Assembly (NCBI GenBank): GCA_020831625.1
Contig: JAFIGD010000002.1
Span: forward strand, 124,001 to 188,000
Length of the DNA: 64,000 nucleotides
Direction: 5' to 3'
Origin: Verrucomicrobiota bacterium
Lineage (GTDB): Bacteria; Verrucomicrobiota; Kiritimatiellia; SS1-B-03-39; UBA6053
Shown here piece by piece: positions 56,030 through 63,956 of this stretch (positions are counted from its first letter, which is position 1; every line of letters starts with the position of its first letter). Made by a program: the position numbers and the translations under genes. The notes under the pieces are model-generated. The model worked only from the letters and a program-made list of their open reading frames with translations. It did not search any database and was not told the origin of the DNA.

Positions 56030-57529
56030 ATGAAAATTGAAACGTTTTTTAATCATTGGAAACTCCGTGAAAACCCGTTCACGGCCGAGGAGGCGCGGGA
56101 TGACGATGTGTATGCGCGCATAATGCGGGACGGGGTGGCGCATCCGGAATTTGAGAAAATTTTCGGCCGGCCGGAGCGGCCCAGCACCTCGGTGGTGTTC
56201 GGGGAAAAGGGGAGCGGGAAAACCGCGCTGCGTCTGTTGATGGAGCAGCGGCTGCGGGAATACAACGAAGGAAACGCCCGCAAAAAGACCTGGATTGTCC
56301 GCTACGACGAATGGAACCACATGGTGGACCGCACGGTGGGCGCGGCCAATGCGGAGCAGCCGGAGGCGTTTCAGAAGATCCGGCTTGAGGATCATATTGA
56401 TAAAATTATTTCGATGGTGGTCACGGAGATTGTGGATGCGGCAAGCCGCCCCTCTTCTTCGAAAGTGGCCCGCGAACTGGGCAAGAGTCTCCGGAAAATG
56501 CCCCGTCAGCACCGTCTGGATCTGGCGTATTTGAGCATTCTCTATGATCAGCCCTCTTTGAGCACCCGCGGCGAGCGCTGGCGGAAACTCTCGAAAATTC
56601 TCCGGGTGGGCTCGTTTGTGACCCCGACGAAACTTCTGTATCTCTTCGGATCCGGGGCTCTGGTGTTCTTTTTGAGTCTTTTTGCAATTATCGGACTCGG
56701 CCTGATGTACCCCTACGCCTTCGCGGCGGCGGCGGTCGGCGGATTTCTGACCTTTGTGGGCGGTTGGTTCGGCATCGGTCAGGCTGTCGCCAACCACAAG
56801 CGCCGCAAGAACATCCAGACGGAAATCAAGGTGGTGGATCATCCGTCCTCGGCGCTGTTCAATCAGTTGGGCACGGTGAAATCGGCGGACTTGGATTCGC
56901 TGCCGCTGCCGACACCGGGCGATCAGGACGCGCGCTATGAACTGCTGGGCCGCCTGCAGCGGATTCTGAAGGGGCTTGATTTCGTCAGCATTACCGTGCT
57001 GGTGGACCGGGTGGACGAGCCGAGTCTGGTCAACGGCAACCCCAAGAAAATGCGCAATCTGATCTGGCCGCTGTTCACGCACAAGATTCTGCAGCAGGAC
57101 GGTTTGGGCATCAAGATGCTGCTGCCGATCGAGCTGGGATATGAACTGAAGCGGGAGGACGGGGAGTTCTTCAGCAAGGCCCGTCTGGATAAAGGCAATT
57201 TGATCGAGCGTCTGGAGTGGACGGGTGTGAACCTGTACGACATTTGCAATCACCGTGTTCAGGCGGTGTTCGACGGCGAAGGAGAGCCCACGCTGCTCAA
57301 GGATCTGTTCGAAGAGCGCGTCAGCGTGCAGGATCTGGTTGATTCTCTGGACCAAATGAAACAGCCGCGGGACGCGTTCAAGTTCCTGTATGAAGTCATT
57401 ATTCAGCATTGCAAAGGCTCTACCGACGCCGAGCCGGAATATTTGATTCCGAAGCTGACCCTGGAGCAGGCCCGCCGTCATCAGTCGCAACGCGTGCAGG
57501 ATCTGGCCCGCGGCTTTTCCGCAGCCTGA
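56030..57529 (+). CDS. Membrane-anchored P-loop ATPase of unknown function
   Basis: The 499-residue protein has Walker A FGEKGSGKTA (57-66) and a Walker B-like VLVDRVDE (323-330). Two membrane helices sit between residues 203 and 253 (LLYLFGSGALVFFLSLFAIIGLGL, then AAAAVGGFLTFVGGWFGIGQAV). This resembles KAP/AAA-type predicted membrane NTPases but I cannot name the family. GGAG precedes the ATG. It is followed 9 bp later by a lipoprotein adaptor gene, so it may belong to the same transcript. Confidence 0.7.
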   Translation: MKIETFFNHWKLRENPFTAEEARDDDVYARIMRDGVAHPEFEKIFGRPERPSTSVVFGEKGSGKTALRLLMEQRLREYNEGNARKKTWIVRYDEWNHMVDRTVGAANAEQPEAFQKIRLEDHIDKIISMVVTEIVDAASRPSSSKVARELGKSLRKMPRQHRLDLAYLSILYDQPSLSTRGERWRKLSKILRVGSFVTPTKLLYLFGSGALVFFLSLFAIIGLGLMYPYAFAAAAVGGFLTFVGGWFGIGQAVANHKRRKNIQTEIKVVDHPSSALFNQLGTVKSADLDSLPLPTPGDQDARYELLGRLQRILKGLDFVSITVLVDRVDEPSLVNGNPKKMRNLIWPLFTHKILQQDGLGIKMLLPIELGYELKREDGEFFSKARLDKGNLIERLEWTGVNLYDICNHRVQAVFDGEGEPTLLKDLFEERVSVQDLVDSLDQMKQPRDAFKFLYEVIIQHCKGSTDAEPEYLIPKLTLEQARRHQSQRVQDLARGFSAA

Positions 57530-57538
57530 CGAGAAACC

Positions 57539-58810
57539 ATGCGCGCCAGCGAACGGCGGGTGGGGCTTCGTAAGGCCGGCGGAAAAAAAATCCGCCTGCT
57601 CTTGGCGGGATTGGGGGGAATGATCGCGGTCGGTCTGGGATCGGGATGCGGACGCCCGGAGCGGGATGCGGACCGTGTCACCCATGAGGTTACGCTGGAG
57701 GATTTTGAGGTGTGGACGGCCTTTCAGGGGGTGCTCGACGCGGTGCAAAGCGAATCCGTGGCCTCATCCATCAGTCAGCCGACGGCCTTGTTGATGCTGG
57801 CACCGGAGGGGGCGATGGTGCGGCCCGGGGATGTGGTGGCGGTGTTCGACACCTCCTCACTGGAGGCGGAACTGGCGGTGTTGGAGCGGGACGCGGTGCT
57901 GGCGGAAACGGAAAAGCGCACCCTGACGCAGGCGGAAATTCCGCTTCGCCGGGCGAGACTTTCAGCCGAACTGCGCGAGGCCCGGGACACGCTGGCGCGT
58001 GAGGGGTCGGTCGGGGAGCGAATGGAGGAACTGGCGGCGGACGGCCTGATCTCACCCGGAGAGCTTACGGGATACGCGTCCAGGGTGGAGACGCTGCGGG
58101 AAACGGTGTCGGGTCTGGAAACGCAGATTCGCATCCAGGAGGAGATCATGGTTCCGGCACAGACGGAGCAGGCGCGGGCCCGACTGAACAGCGCGCGGCG
58201 TCAGTTGCAGCTTGTGAGCGACCAGATCGCGGCGGCGCGGGTGACCGCGACCCGCGGGGGGCGGGTGGTGTATTTGCCACTGCATATCGGGGGGGAGTTC
58301 CGGACGGTTCGGGAGGGGGATACGGTGTTCCGCAATCAGGAGTTCATGCGGATCTCGGACATGGAGCAGTTGGTGGTGCGGTGCGATGTGCCGGAATCGA
58401 GGCTGTCGCGGGTTCCGGCGGGTGCCGAAGTCCTGGCGGTGCCGGACGCGTTTCCCGAGCTGCGGCTGGAGGGTCAGGTGTTGTCCATCAGTTCGGTGGC
58501 GGTGCAGCCCGCCGGCCGCCCCGCGCACATGAAAACGTTCACGGTGACGATGCTGCTTTTCGACGCGGATCCGCGGCTGCGTACGGGCATGACGGTGCGG
58601 GCGCGGGTGCTGTCGGAGCGTCATCCGCAAAGTCCGGTGGTGCCCCGCCCGTTTGTTCGCTTTGAGGCCGGGACGCCGTATGTGTTTGTGCGGCGCGGTG
58701 ACGGTGAGGACCGGGTGGCGGTGACGCTCGGGAGCGGCAATGAAACCCATTTCATGATTGTGGAGGGAGTGGAGGCCGGCACCGTTCTGGTCCGTCCGCC
58801 GGCATTATGA
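57539..58810 (+). CDS. HlyD-type periplasmic adaptor lipoprotein
   Basis: The 423-residue protein has a basic N-terminus, a hydrophobic stretch and a lipobox-like GLGSGC, so it should be lipid-anchored. The adaptor pattern is clear: lipoyl strand APEGAMVRPGDVVAVFDTSSLEAEL, coiled coil about 100-225, return strand ATRGGRVVYLPLHIGG, and barrel/MP domain (VRCDVPESRLSRV...). It overlaps the ABC ATPase gene by 4 bp (ATGA). Normally a permease of the MacB/FtsX type would be encoded next, but none is. Confidence 0.85.
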   Translation: MRASERRVGLRKAGGKKIRLLLAGLGGMIAVGLGSGCGRPERDADRVTHEVTLEDFEVWTAFQGVLDAVQSESVASSISQPTALLMLAPEGAMVRPGDVVAVFDTSSLEAELAVLERDAVLAETEKRTLTQAEIPLRRARLSAELREARDTLAREGSVGERMEELAADGLISPGELTGYASRVETLRETVSGLETQIRIQEEIMVPAQTEQARARLNSARRQLQLVSDQIAAARVTATRGGRVVYLPLHIGGEFRTVREGDTVFRNQEFMRISDMEQLVVRCDVPESRLSRVPAGAEVLAVPDAFPELRLEGQVLSISSVAVQPAGRPAHMKTFTVTMLLFDADPRLRTGMTVRARVLSERHPQSPVVPRPFVRFEAGTPYVFVRRGDGEDRVAVTLGSGNETHFMIVEGVEAGTVLVRPPAL

Positions 58811-59493
58811 GCGTTCTGCTGGATGTGCGCGGGGTGAGCAAATCCTTCAGCGGCAGGCGGGTGCTGGGGCCGGTCTCGTTCACGTTGGCACCGGGTGAAT
58901 TCTGCGCGGTGACCGGGCCCTCGGGATCGGGAAAAAGCACGTTTTTGAATCTGTCCGGGTTTCTGGATACGCCGGACACGGGCGAAATCCGCTTCGCGGG
59001 TGAAACCGTGCCGGCGGGAGACGTCCGGACGGTCACCCGCCTGCGCCGGGAGAAGATCGGCATGATTTTTCAGTCCGTTTTCCTGCTGCCGCAGCGGAGT
59101 GTGTTGGAAAACGTGCTGTTCCGCGCCCGCTACAGCGGGATTCCCCGGGAGAAATTTATGGCGCGGGCTTTGGCGCTGCTCGATCAGTTGGGGCTTGCGG
59201 AACGGAGCGGGCAGAAAGCCCGGCTGCTTTCCGGCGGCGAGGCACAGCGGGTGGCGATCGCGCGGGCGCTGCTGACCGATCCGGCGCTGCTGCTGGCCGA
59301 CGAGCCCACCGGCAATCTGGACGCGGAGTCCGCCGAAGAGGTGATGCGGGCCTTGAGCGATTGCGCCGCGCGCGGGATCGGGGTGCTGTTGGTGACGCAC
59401 AACCCCGCGCTGCTTCATCATGTGCACACCCATGTGGAATGCCGGGAGGGACATTTCACGGAGAAGCGCGAACCCGGAGGAAACGCGCGCTAA
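58807..59493 (+). CDS. ABC transporter ATP-binding protein, LolD/MacB type, without adjacent permease
   Basis: The 228-residue ATPase has Walker [10 protein letters not shown], the [15 protein letters not shown] signature, Walker [13 protein letters not shown] and the H-loop VTHNP. Its closest kin are LolD, MacB and FtsE-type ATPases that pair with FtsX-fold permeases. The preceding gene is an adaptor and the next plus-strand gene is a DUF2868 protein, so the partner permease is either distant or lost. Confidence 0.92.
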   Translation: MSVLLDVRGVSKSFSGRRVLGPVSFTLAPGEFCAVTGPSGSGKSTFLNLSGFLDTPDTGEIRFAGETVPAGDVRTVTRLRREKIGMIFQSVFLLPQRSVLENVLFRARYSGIPREKFMARALALLDQLGLAERSGQKARLLSGGEAQRVAIARALLTDPALLLADEPTGNLDAESAEEVMRALSDCAARGIGVLLVTHNPALLHHVHTHVECREGHFTEKREPGGNAR

Positions 59494-59548
59494 ACCTGTA
59501 CTTGCTCCGTTTTTTGAGGGGATCAAGTTTTCAAATGTATAGGAATTC

Positions 59549-59569
59549 TTTTGACAGGATAACGGGATC
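59549..59569 (+). repeat. Dispersed TTTTGACAGGATAACGGGATC element
   Basis: Near-copy of the 22950 and 61897 elements, located after the ABC ATPase gene. Confidence 0.8.
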
Positions 59570-59660
59570 ATCCGGATTTTTTACTGTTTATCTGTTTTCA
59601 CGGAAGATAAAGTGCGAAGGCACACGAAACATACGCAACTTAAATGTAACGGAATTACAG

Positions 59661-59700
59661 GATTCATTCTTTCATCCCGTCAATCCTGTTATCCCGTCTG
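59661..59700 (-). repeat. Inverted copy of the GACGGGATAACAGGAT element
   Basis: Read on the minus strand, 59700-59661 contains GACGGGATAACAGGATTGAC followed by a GGGATGAAAG stretch. It faces the direct copy at 59549, so the two could form a long stem. Confidence 0.75.
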
Positions 59701-59724
59701 AATTATCCTTATCACACAAAATAT

Positions 59725-61089
59725 ATGAGTCATCAGCGCGCAACCTGGACGTTGGCGGATCTCACCGAGCTGGATCTCCGGCTTCGCGGAGAGATTTCCC
59801 TGACCCCGGCGGATCTGACACCGGGGGTGACGCTTCCGCGTGAGGATGTGTTGCGCCATTGGCTGGGCGAGCAGCGGCGTCAGCATCCGGGACCGGAACA
59901 AACCGCGCGGCGGCTGGCGGGCCTGGAACGGATTTTGCGGTGGGTGGTTTTCGGGGCGCTGTTTCTTTCCGGCGCGGGGGCGGCGGTCGGACTGTTGCAG
60001 TACGAGGGCGACCGGCTGATCAATGTCAGCCTGTACCTGGGCACGCTGGTGTTCGGGCAGTTGGGACTGTTGCTGTTGTTGGCGCTGTCCAAACTCCTGT
60101 TGCGGCGCTCCGCGGGTACGGTTTATCAGAATATCCTGTTCCATTTTTTTGAAGGGAAACCGGGCGGAGCCGGAGGGCTGGAGCCGATGCGGTCGCTGCG
60201 GGCCTGGCGCGCGCGGGCGTTCGCCTCCATGCAGCTTGCCGCCGTCGGCTTCAATCTCGGGGCGCTCTCGGCCACGTTTCTCCGGGGGCTGACCCGTGAT
60301 CTGGCCTTTGGCTGGGCCACCACCCTGGATGTCGGCGGGGAGGGGATGGCCCGTCTGACCTCGGCGCTGGCCGCGCCCTGGGGCGGGGCGTTCGCACCCA
60401 CTCCGGATCAGATCGCCTTCAGCCGCATTGTGCTGAAAGACGGACTGGAGCTGGTGGATCCCCGCGCGGCGGCGTCCTGGTGGCCGTTTCTGATGATGTG
60501 TGTGCTGGTGTACGGTCTGATCCCGCGGCTGATCCTGACCCTGAGCGGCACCGCGTATCTCCGCCGGTGTCTTCGCCGGGTGCGGCTGGATGATCCGGCC
60601 AGCGAGCGGCTTTATCTGCGGCTGACCCGTCGGCCGCTTCAGTTTCAAACGTCCGAACCCGCCGGAGACATTACCGCGCTGCCGCCGGTGACGGTGGGAA
60701 CCGGCATCCGGCCTCCGGGACCGGTGCATGTGCTTCAGCCTGCGGAACTGCAACTGAATGCCGGGGCGCTTTCCAAAGCCGTGGAGGGACTGCTGGAGGT
60801 TCCGGTCGCGTCGGTGGACGAAGCGGAGGCGGTGCCGGAAAGCGTTCCGTCCGGGGGCCTTGTCATGATCCAGGAACTCTGGCAGCCTCCGCTGGAGGAG
60901 AGTCTGCACCGGCTCCGGCGGCTGCGTGAAGACGCGCCGCCCAACATCGATCTGACCCTGATCGGCATCGGGTATCCCGAAGACGGCCGCCTGTTCACCC
61001 AGCCCGCCGCCACCGACACCCAGGTCTGGCTGCACGCCCTCGCCCGGCTGTCCGATCCGCATGTGCAACTTGTCGTCTGGCCGGGGTAA
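59725..61089 (+). CDS. DUF2868 membrane protein
   Basis: The 454-residue protein has the DUF2868 layout: an N-terminal soluble part (LTELDLRLRGEISLTP), two membrane helices (VVFGALFLSGAGAAVGLL, LGTLVFGQLGLLLLLALSKLLL), a further pair (MQLAAVGFNLGALSATF, WWPFLMMCVLVYGLIPRLIL), and a C-terminal domain with a Rossmann-like end. In many bacteria DUF2868 is partnered with a DUF3482 GTPase, which is absent here. The function is unknown. Confidence 0.7.
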   Translation: MSHQRATWTLADLTELDLRLRGEISLTPADLTPGVTLPREDVLRHWLGEQRRQHPGPEQTARRLAGLERILRWVVFGALFLSGAGAAVGLLQYEGDRLINVSLYLGTLVFGQLGLLLLLALSKLLLRRSAGTVYQNILFHFFEGKPGGAGGLEPMRSLRAWRARAFASMQLAAVGFNLGALSATFLRGLTRDLAFGWATTLDVGGEGMARLTSALAAPWGGAFAPTPDQIAFSRIVLKDGLELVDPRAAASWWPFLMMCVLVYGLIPRLILTLSGTAYLRRCLRRVRLDDPASERLYLRLTRRPLQFQTSEPAGDITALPPVTVGTGIRPPGPVHVLQPAELQLNAGALSKAVEGLLEVPVASVDEAEAVPESVPSGGLVMIQELWQPPLEESLHRLRRLREDAPPNIDLTLIGIGYPEDGRLFTQPAATDTQVWLHALARLSDPHVQLVVWPG

Positions 61090-61101
61090 GGAGTCTCACC
61101 G

Positions 61102-61872
61102 ATGAGAAAGATACAGTTTCTGATCATGATTGTGGTTTGCGCGGGACTGTTGGGTTCCCATCGCGCGGACGCCGGAGAAGGCGGGCGTTTGCGGCGGTTT
61201 GAGTCACAAACCGCCGCCAAGCGTCCGCCGCGGGTTTCGAATCCGCAGCCGGTGAGCGCCCCATCGAAAAACGAAGAACCTTCGGTCATGGATGAGTTGC
61301 TGTTGGATCTGTTTGTGCGGCCGCTTGCGTTCGGAATGCTGGCCGGGGGCGCGTACGGGCTGGAACTGTCGGGAAACCGGATGGCGGGGGACCCGATCTT
61401 TCCGCTGGCGCGCCTGGATGCGGGCGTGCAATATATTTCGTCGGACATCACCGCCTACGGATACGGAGTCGAACTGGGTCAGGCGATCATCGCCGCCGAT
61501 TTCCGTCACACCTATTACAACGACCGTCTGTTCGACGACACCCTGCATTTTTATCAGTTTCACGCCCTGTACCGGATGGGGTTCGGGCCGAGGGTTGAAA
61601 CGAACCTGGCGCTTGGCGGGATGTGGCTGCGCGGAGAGGAAAGCGCGTCCGCGTTTTCGGTGGGACTGCCGGTCCGGTATTGGCCGTCGCGGCGGCTGGG
61701 GGCGGAGGTCCGGCCCATGTTCGGGTTCTTCGAGGCGGGCACGCTCTACGATCTCGAGGCCGGATTCCTGCTCCGGTATGAGCACGGCGCCTTGCGCCTG
61801 GGGTACCGCTGGGTGGAAAGTCAGGGCGAACGCCTCAGCGGTCCCCGGATCGGATTCTCCTTCCGGTTTTAG
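61102..61872 (+). CDS. Predicted outer-membrane beta-barrel protein
   Basis: The 256-residue protein has a signal peptide (KIQFLIMIVVCAGLLGSHRADA) and a low-complexity linker. From about residue 110 come alternating amphipathic strands with aromatic residues (GVQYISSDITAYGYGVELGQ, LGAEVRPMFGFFEAGTLYDLEAGFLLRYEHGALRLGYRW). It ends in phenylalanine (GFSFRF), the BAM recognition signature of outer-membrane barrels. It starts 12 bp after the DUF2868 stop, so co-transcription is likely. Confidence 0.75.
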   Translation: MRKIQFLIMIVVCAGLLGSHRADAGEGGRLRRFESQTAAKRPPRVSNPQPVSAPSKNEEPSVMDELLLDLFVRPLAFGMLAGGAYGLELSGNRMAGDPIFPLARLDAGVQYISSDITAYGYGVELGQAIIAADFRHTYYNDRLFDDTLHFYQFHALYRMGFGPRVETNLALGGMWLRGEESASAFSVGLPVRYWPSRRLGAEVRPMFGFFEAGTLYDLEAGFLLRYEHGALRLGYRWVESQGERLSGPRIGFSFRF

Positions 61873-61896
61873 AAGGAAGAGGCGAGGACGGGAAAA

Positions 61897-61917
61897 TTTT
61901 GACGGGATGACAGGATC
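61897..61917 (+). repeat. Dispersed TTTTGACGGGATGACAGGATC element
   Basis: One-base variant of the 22950-22970 element, placed between the barrel gene stop and the convergent CopG-type antitoxin. Confidence 0.85.
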
Positions 61918-61943
61918 GCCGGATCCGGTTATGGAACAGGTGG

Positions 61944-62225
61944 TCAGGCGCGTATTTCCATTTCCTCCCGGACTTTTTCCGAAAGATACCTTTTCACAAG
62001 CGATTGGTATGGAACATCTTTTTTGTTCGCGATAACTTTAAGCTGTTCAATCATACTTTCCGGTAACCGGATGGATATTGATTTCAGACTGGGTTTCAAA
62101 TTGGGAAAGGTAACGTTTTTTCCATTTTTCCAATTGATATATTCAGCAGAATCATGTTTCGCCCAGAACTCTCTCTCATCCGCCTCACTTTTAAAGTGTG
62201 GAATCTTATTCGCTTGAGTTTTCAT
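61944..62225 (-). CDS. CopG-family antitoxin (BrnA-like)
   Basis: The 93-residue protein ends with a ribbon-helix-helix domain (SISIRLPESMIEQLKVIANKKDVPYQSLVKRYLSEKVREEM). The N-terminal KIPHFKSEADEREFWAKHDSAEY matches the PF12441-type CopG antitoxin that pairs with BrnT toxins. It overlaps the toxin remnant upstream by 20 bp. As the toxin is truncated, this antitoxin may act alone. Confidence 0.85.
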   Translation of the reverse strand: MKTQANKIPHFKSEADEREFWAKHDSAEYINWKNGKNVTFPNLKPSLKSISIRLPESMIEQLKVIANKKDVPYQSLVKRYLSEKVREEMEIRA

Positions 62226-62397
62226 AAATTTTCCTTTCTTTACGACTCATATCTCTGGCGGAGATCACCCGGATCTGTTTTGGAGCGGATTCCGATACTC
62301 GGAAAATGAGGGGCGGCTTTTTCCGACGGTCGGAAACGTTTGTCCGCACGGACTTGTTCTGTGTGTGGGGCGGGGGGGTATTTGAAGTTATAACCAC
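62206..62397 (-). pseudogene. BrnT-like toxin remnant, N-terminus replaced by repeats
   Basis: Only the C-terminal third is recognisable: FRVSESAPKQIRVISARDMSRKERKIYEN, matching the RVIxARxMxxxERxxY ending of BrnT ribonuclease toxins (about 90 residues). Upstream the frame runs into TTCCGA palindromes and CACGGATGG repeats, so the first about 60 residues are missing. It is therefore probably inactive. Confidence 0.75.
62290..62336. repeat. Pair of TTTCCGA-N3-TCGGAAA palindromes, 31 bp apart
   Basis: TTCCGA-TAC-TCGGAA (62290-62304) and TTTCCGA-CGG-TCGGAAA (62320-62336) have the same spacing as the pair at 19061-19110. They sit inside the truncated BrnT frame. Confidence 0.85.
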
Positions 62398-62423
62398 GGA
62401 TGGACACGAATGGACACGGATGG
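62392..62423. repeat. CACGGATGG dispersed repeat
   Basis: AACCACGGATGGACACGAATGGACACGGATGG-type array (shortened here in the text by its unit) just upstream of the BrnT remnant. It is a copy of the element at 46978. Confidence 0.8.
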
Positions 62424-62622
62424 CGCGCTTTCAAGTTTGAAAATTTACACAACGTGTATCCATCCAATCAAGTTAAACTCAAATAAATCGCTTGGCACAA
62501 AAGCCCGATCCAAAAAGGGCTGGAACTTTGGAGAATTGTTTTATTTGCTTTGGTTTTGGGAAAAGCAATGGTCATCGATATACCTTTACATTGCAGCAAA
62601 GTTTCAGCTCACCGGGCCGATT

Positions 62623-62895
62623 TCACACGGAACGGTGCAACGGCTGGTTTCCCAATCGATTTTCTTTTGAAGCTTTCAACAAAAGTTCCTTCACACGCTG
62701 CCATTCATTCGGCTCAAAATTTCTAAGGTCAAGCCGGAAGCGATTATCGTCTGTTTCGATGTGCGCATATCCAAACGGAAACTTGACCCCACGGATCTGA
62801 TTCAACTCAAGAGTAACTGTCGCTTCCTTACCTTGAGTTCTTAAGGTGAGATGATCGCCTTCCAGTTTGAAGTGGCCAAAAATTGTGTGTTTCAT
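62623..62895 (-). CDS. Small hypothetical protein
   Basis: The 90-residue protein begins MKHTIFGHFKLEGDHLTLRTQGKEATVTLELNQIRGV, with alternating beta strands, and closes with a helix (EPNEWQRVKELLLKASKENR). This resembles a small PH-like or bPH fold, but no family can be named. It lies among toxin-antitoxin genes on the same strand. I see nothing certain about its role. Confidence 0.45.
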   Translation of the reverse strand: MKHTIFGHFKLEGDHLTLRTQGKEATVTLELNQIRGVKFPFGYAHIETDDNRFRLDLRNFEPNEWQRVKELLLKASKENRLGNQPLHRSV

Positions 62896-63167
62896 TCTAT
62901 CTGATTAACGTCTCTGTTGACCGGACCGCGTTCTCACTTTTCGGTGCGACTGGTGGTGTATGCCCGGCGTGGGCGGTGAAATTGTGAGGTGAAAGATCTA
63001 TGACCATGGAATGATGAAAGCAAAAACACAAGGCAATCGCAACTGCGTATCGTGAGAAAAAGTGGGTTTTTTGAGTGGTGTGACCTGCATCCCCGATTAC
63101 ATCCGGTCCGCTTTAAAACGGCTGTTAATTGACAATTGCCTATAATTCCCTGTAATTGGTGCGGGTT
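62896..63167. other. Non-coding interval, no feature recognised
   Basis: 272 bp between two small minus-strand genes. No convincing frame, RNA gene or terminator was found, although the sequence has short GC-rich hairpin-prone stretches (for example around 62940-62975). Confidence 0.5.
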
Positions 63168-63668
63168 TCAATCCGACGGTGGTTGTATGCCGCGGGTGGC
63201 GAACCACTCTCTGAGAAAATACAGATCTCCCCGGTCTTTCTCCCGGTGGGTGTCCCGCTTCATCCGCCAAAGATCTTCATGACTTGCGAAAGGGATCTTC
63301 ACGCCATGGAGGGTTTCATGGCGGCAATTTTCGGCTAGATCCTGATACCGGCACCCTGAGGCGCTGGCCATGAGGTCCACCGTGATTTCGTCTGCAACCC
63401 GCACGATCACATAGGACTCGATTTCACCGGGCTGCAATTCGCGAACCGCTCCGTCCGGCAATGTTGACAGGGCTTGGAAAACCCGTTGTTCATTTTCAGG
63501 TGAAACATCCACCACCAAATCGATATCGGCTGTGAATCGTGGATAGCCCGCATGAATGACCGCGAACCCCCCCACCACCACATAACGTGCTCCGGCATCG
63601 TTCAATGATCGGCAGAGTGCGACAAAATCCTCTTCGGTTGGCGGGCGGGATTCCATTTCGTTTCCCAT
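63168..63668 (-). CDS. Nucleotidyltransferase-fold protein (AbiEii/MNT-like toxin partner)
   Basis: The 166-residue protein has YVVVGGFAVIHAGYPRFTADIDLVV, which gives Gly-Gly at 33-34 and the Asp48-x-Asp50 pair of minimal nucleotidyltransferases. The C-terminal region has FASHEDLWRMKRDTHREKDRGDLYFL, which is usual in TA-linked nucleotidyltransferases. It overlaps the preceding small gene by 1 bp (TAATG), so the two form a bicistronic TA-like unit. Confidence 0.75.
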   Translation of the reverse strand: MGNEMESRPPTEEDFVALCRSLNDAGARYVVVGGFAVIHAGYPRFTADIDLVVDVSPENEQRVFQALSTLPDGAVRELQPGEIESYVIVRVADEITVDLMASASGCRYQDLAENCRHETLHGVKIPFASHEDLWRMKRDTHREKDRGDLYFLREWFATRGIQPPSD

Positions 63669-63883
63669 TAGTTCTCCCTGACATAGTTTCGAATCAGATC
63701 TTTTTCCGCCTCTTCATGACTCTGATAGCGATACACACCTTTTGGCATGCCTTTACCCCATCTGGCAAACATCTGACTGCCGGTTTGCTGCAAAACCGCG
63801 GACACTTCGCTGACCTCCGGCACTTGGCGTCGTCCAACCGTTTTCCCAATCTTTTCCTCAAAATTTACCGATGTGCTTTCCAT
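63668..63883 (-). CDS. Small protein upstream of the nucleotidyltransferase, antitoxin candidate
   Basis: The 71-residue protein (MESTSVNFEEKIGKTVGRRQV, then PKGVYRYQSHEEAEKDLIRNYV) is the size of antitoxins paired with nucleotidyltransferase toxins. Its C-terminal KGVYRYQSHEEAxxD pattern is common in such partners. It shares one base with the downstream gene (TAATG overlap). Assignment rests on operon position. Confidence 0.55.
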   Translation of the reverse strand: MESTSVNFEEKIGKTVGRRQVPEVSEVSAVLQQTGSQMFARWGKGMPKGVYRYQSHEEAEKDLIRNYVREN

Positions 63884-63928
63884 TGTGCTAACTTGCGCTT
63901 TGAATACGCCCTTGTCAATCCCATGAAA

Positions 63929-63956
63929 TGACAGGATAAGAGGATAACCGGATCGG
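63929..63956 (+). repeat. Degenerate GACAGGATAA...GGATAACCGGATC element
   Basis: Member of the GGGATAACAGGATC repeat family upstream of the last minus-strand unit. Confidence 0.7.

Noticed and set aside
62897-62990. Possible attC recombination site beside small TA genes (integron cassette idea)
   Set aside because: I could not find a matching pair of core boxes (RYYYAAC and GTTRRRY) at the right spacing, and no integrase is in the window.
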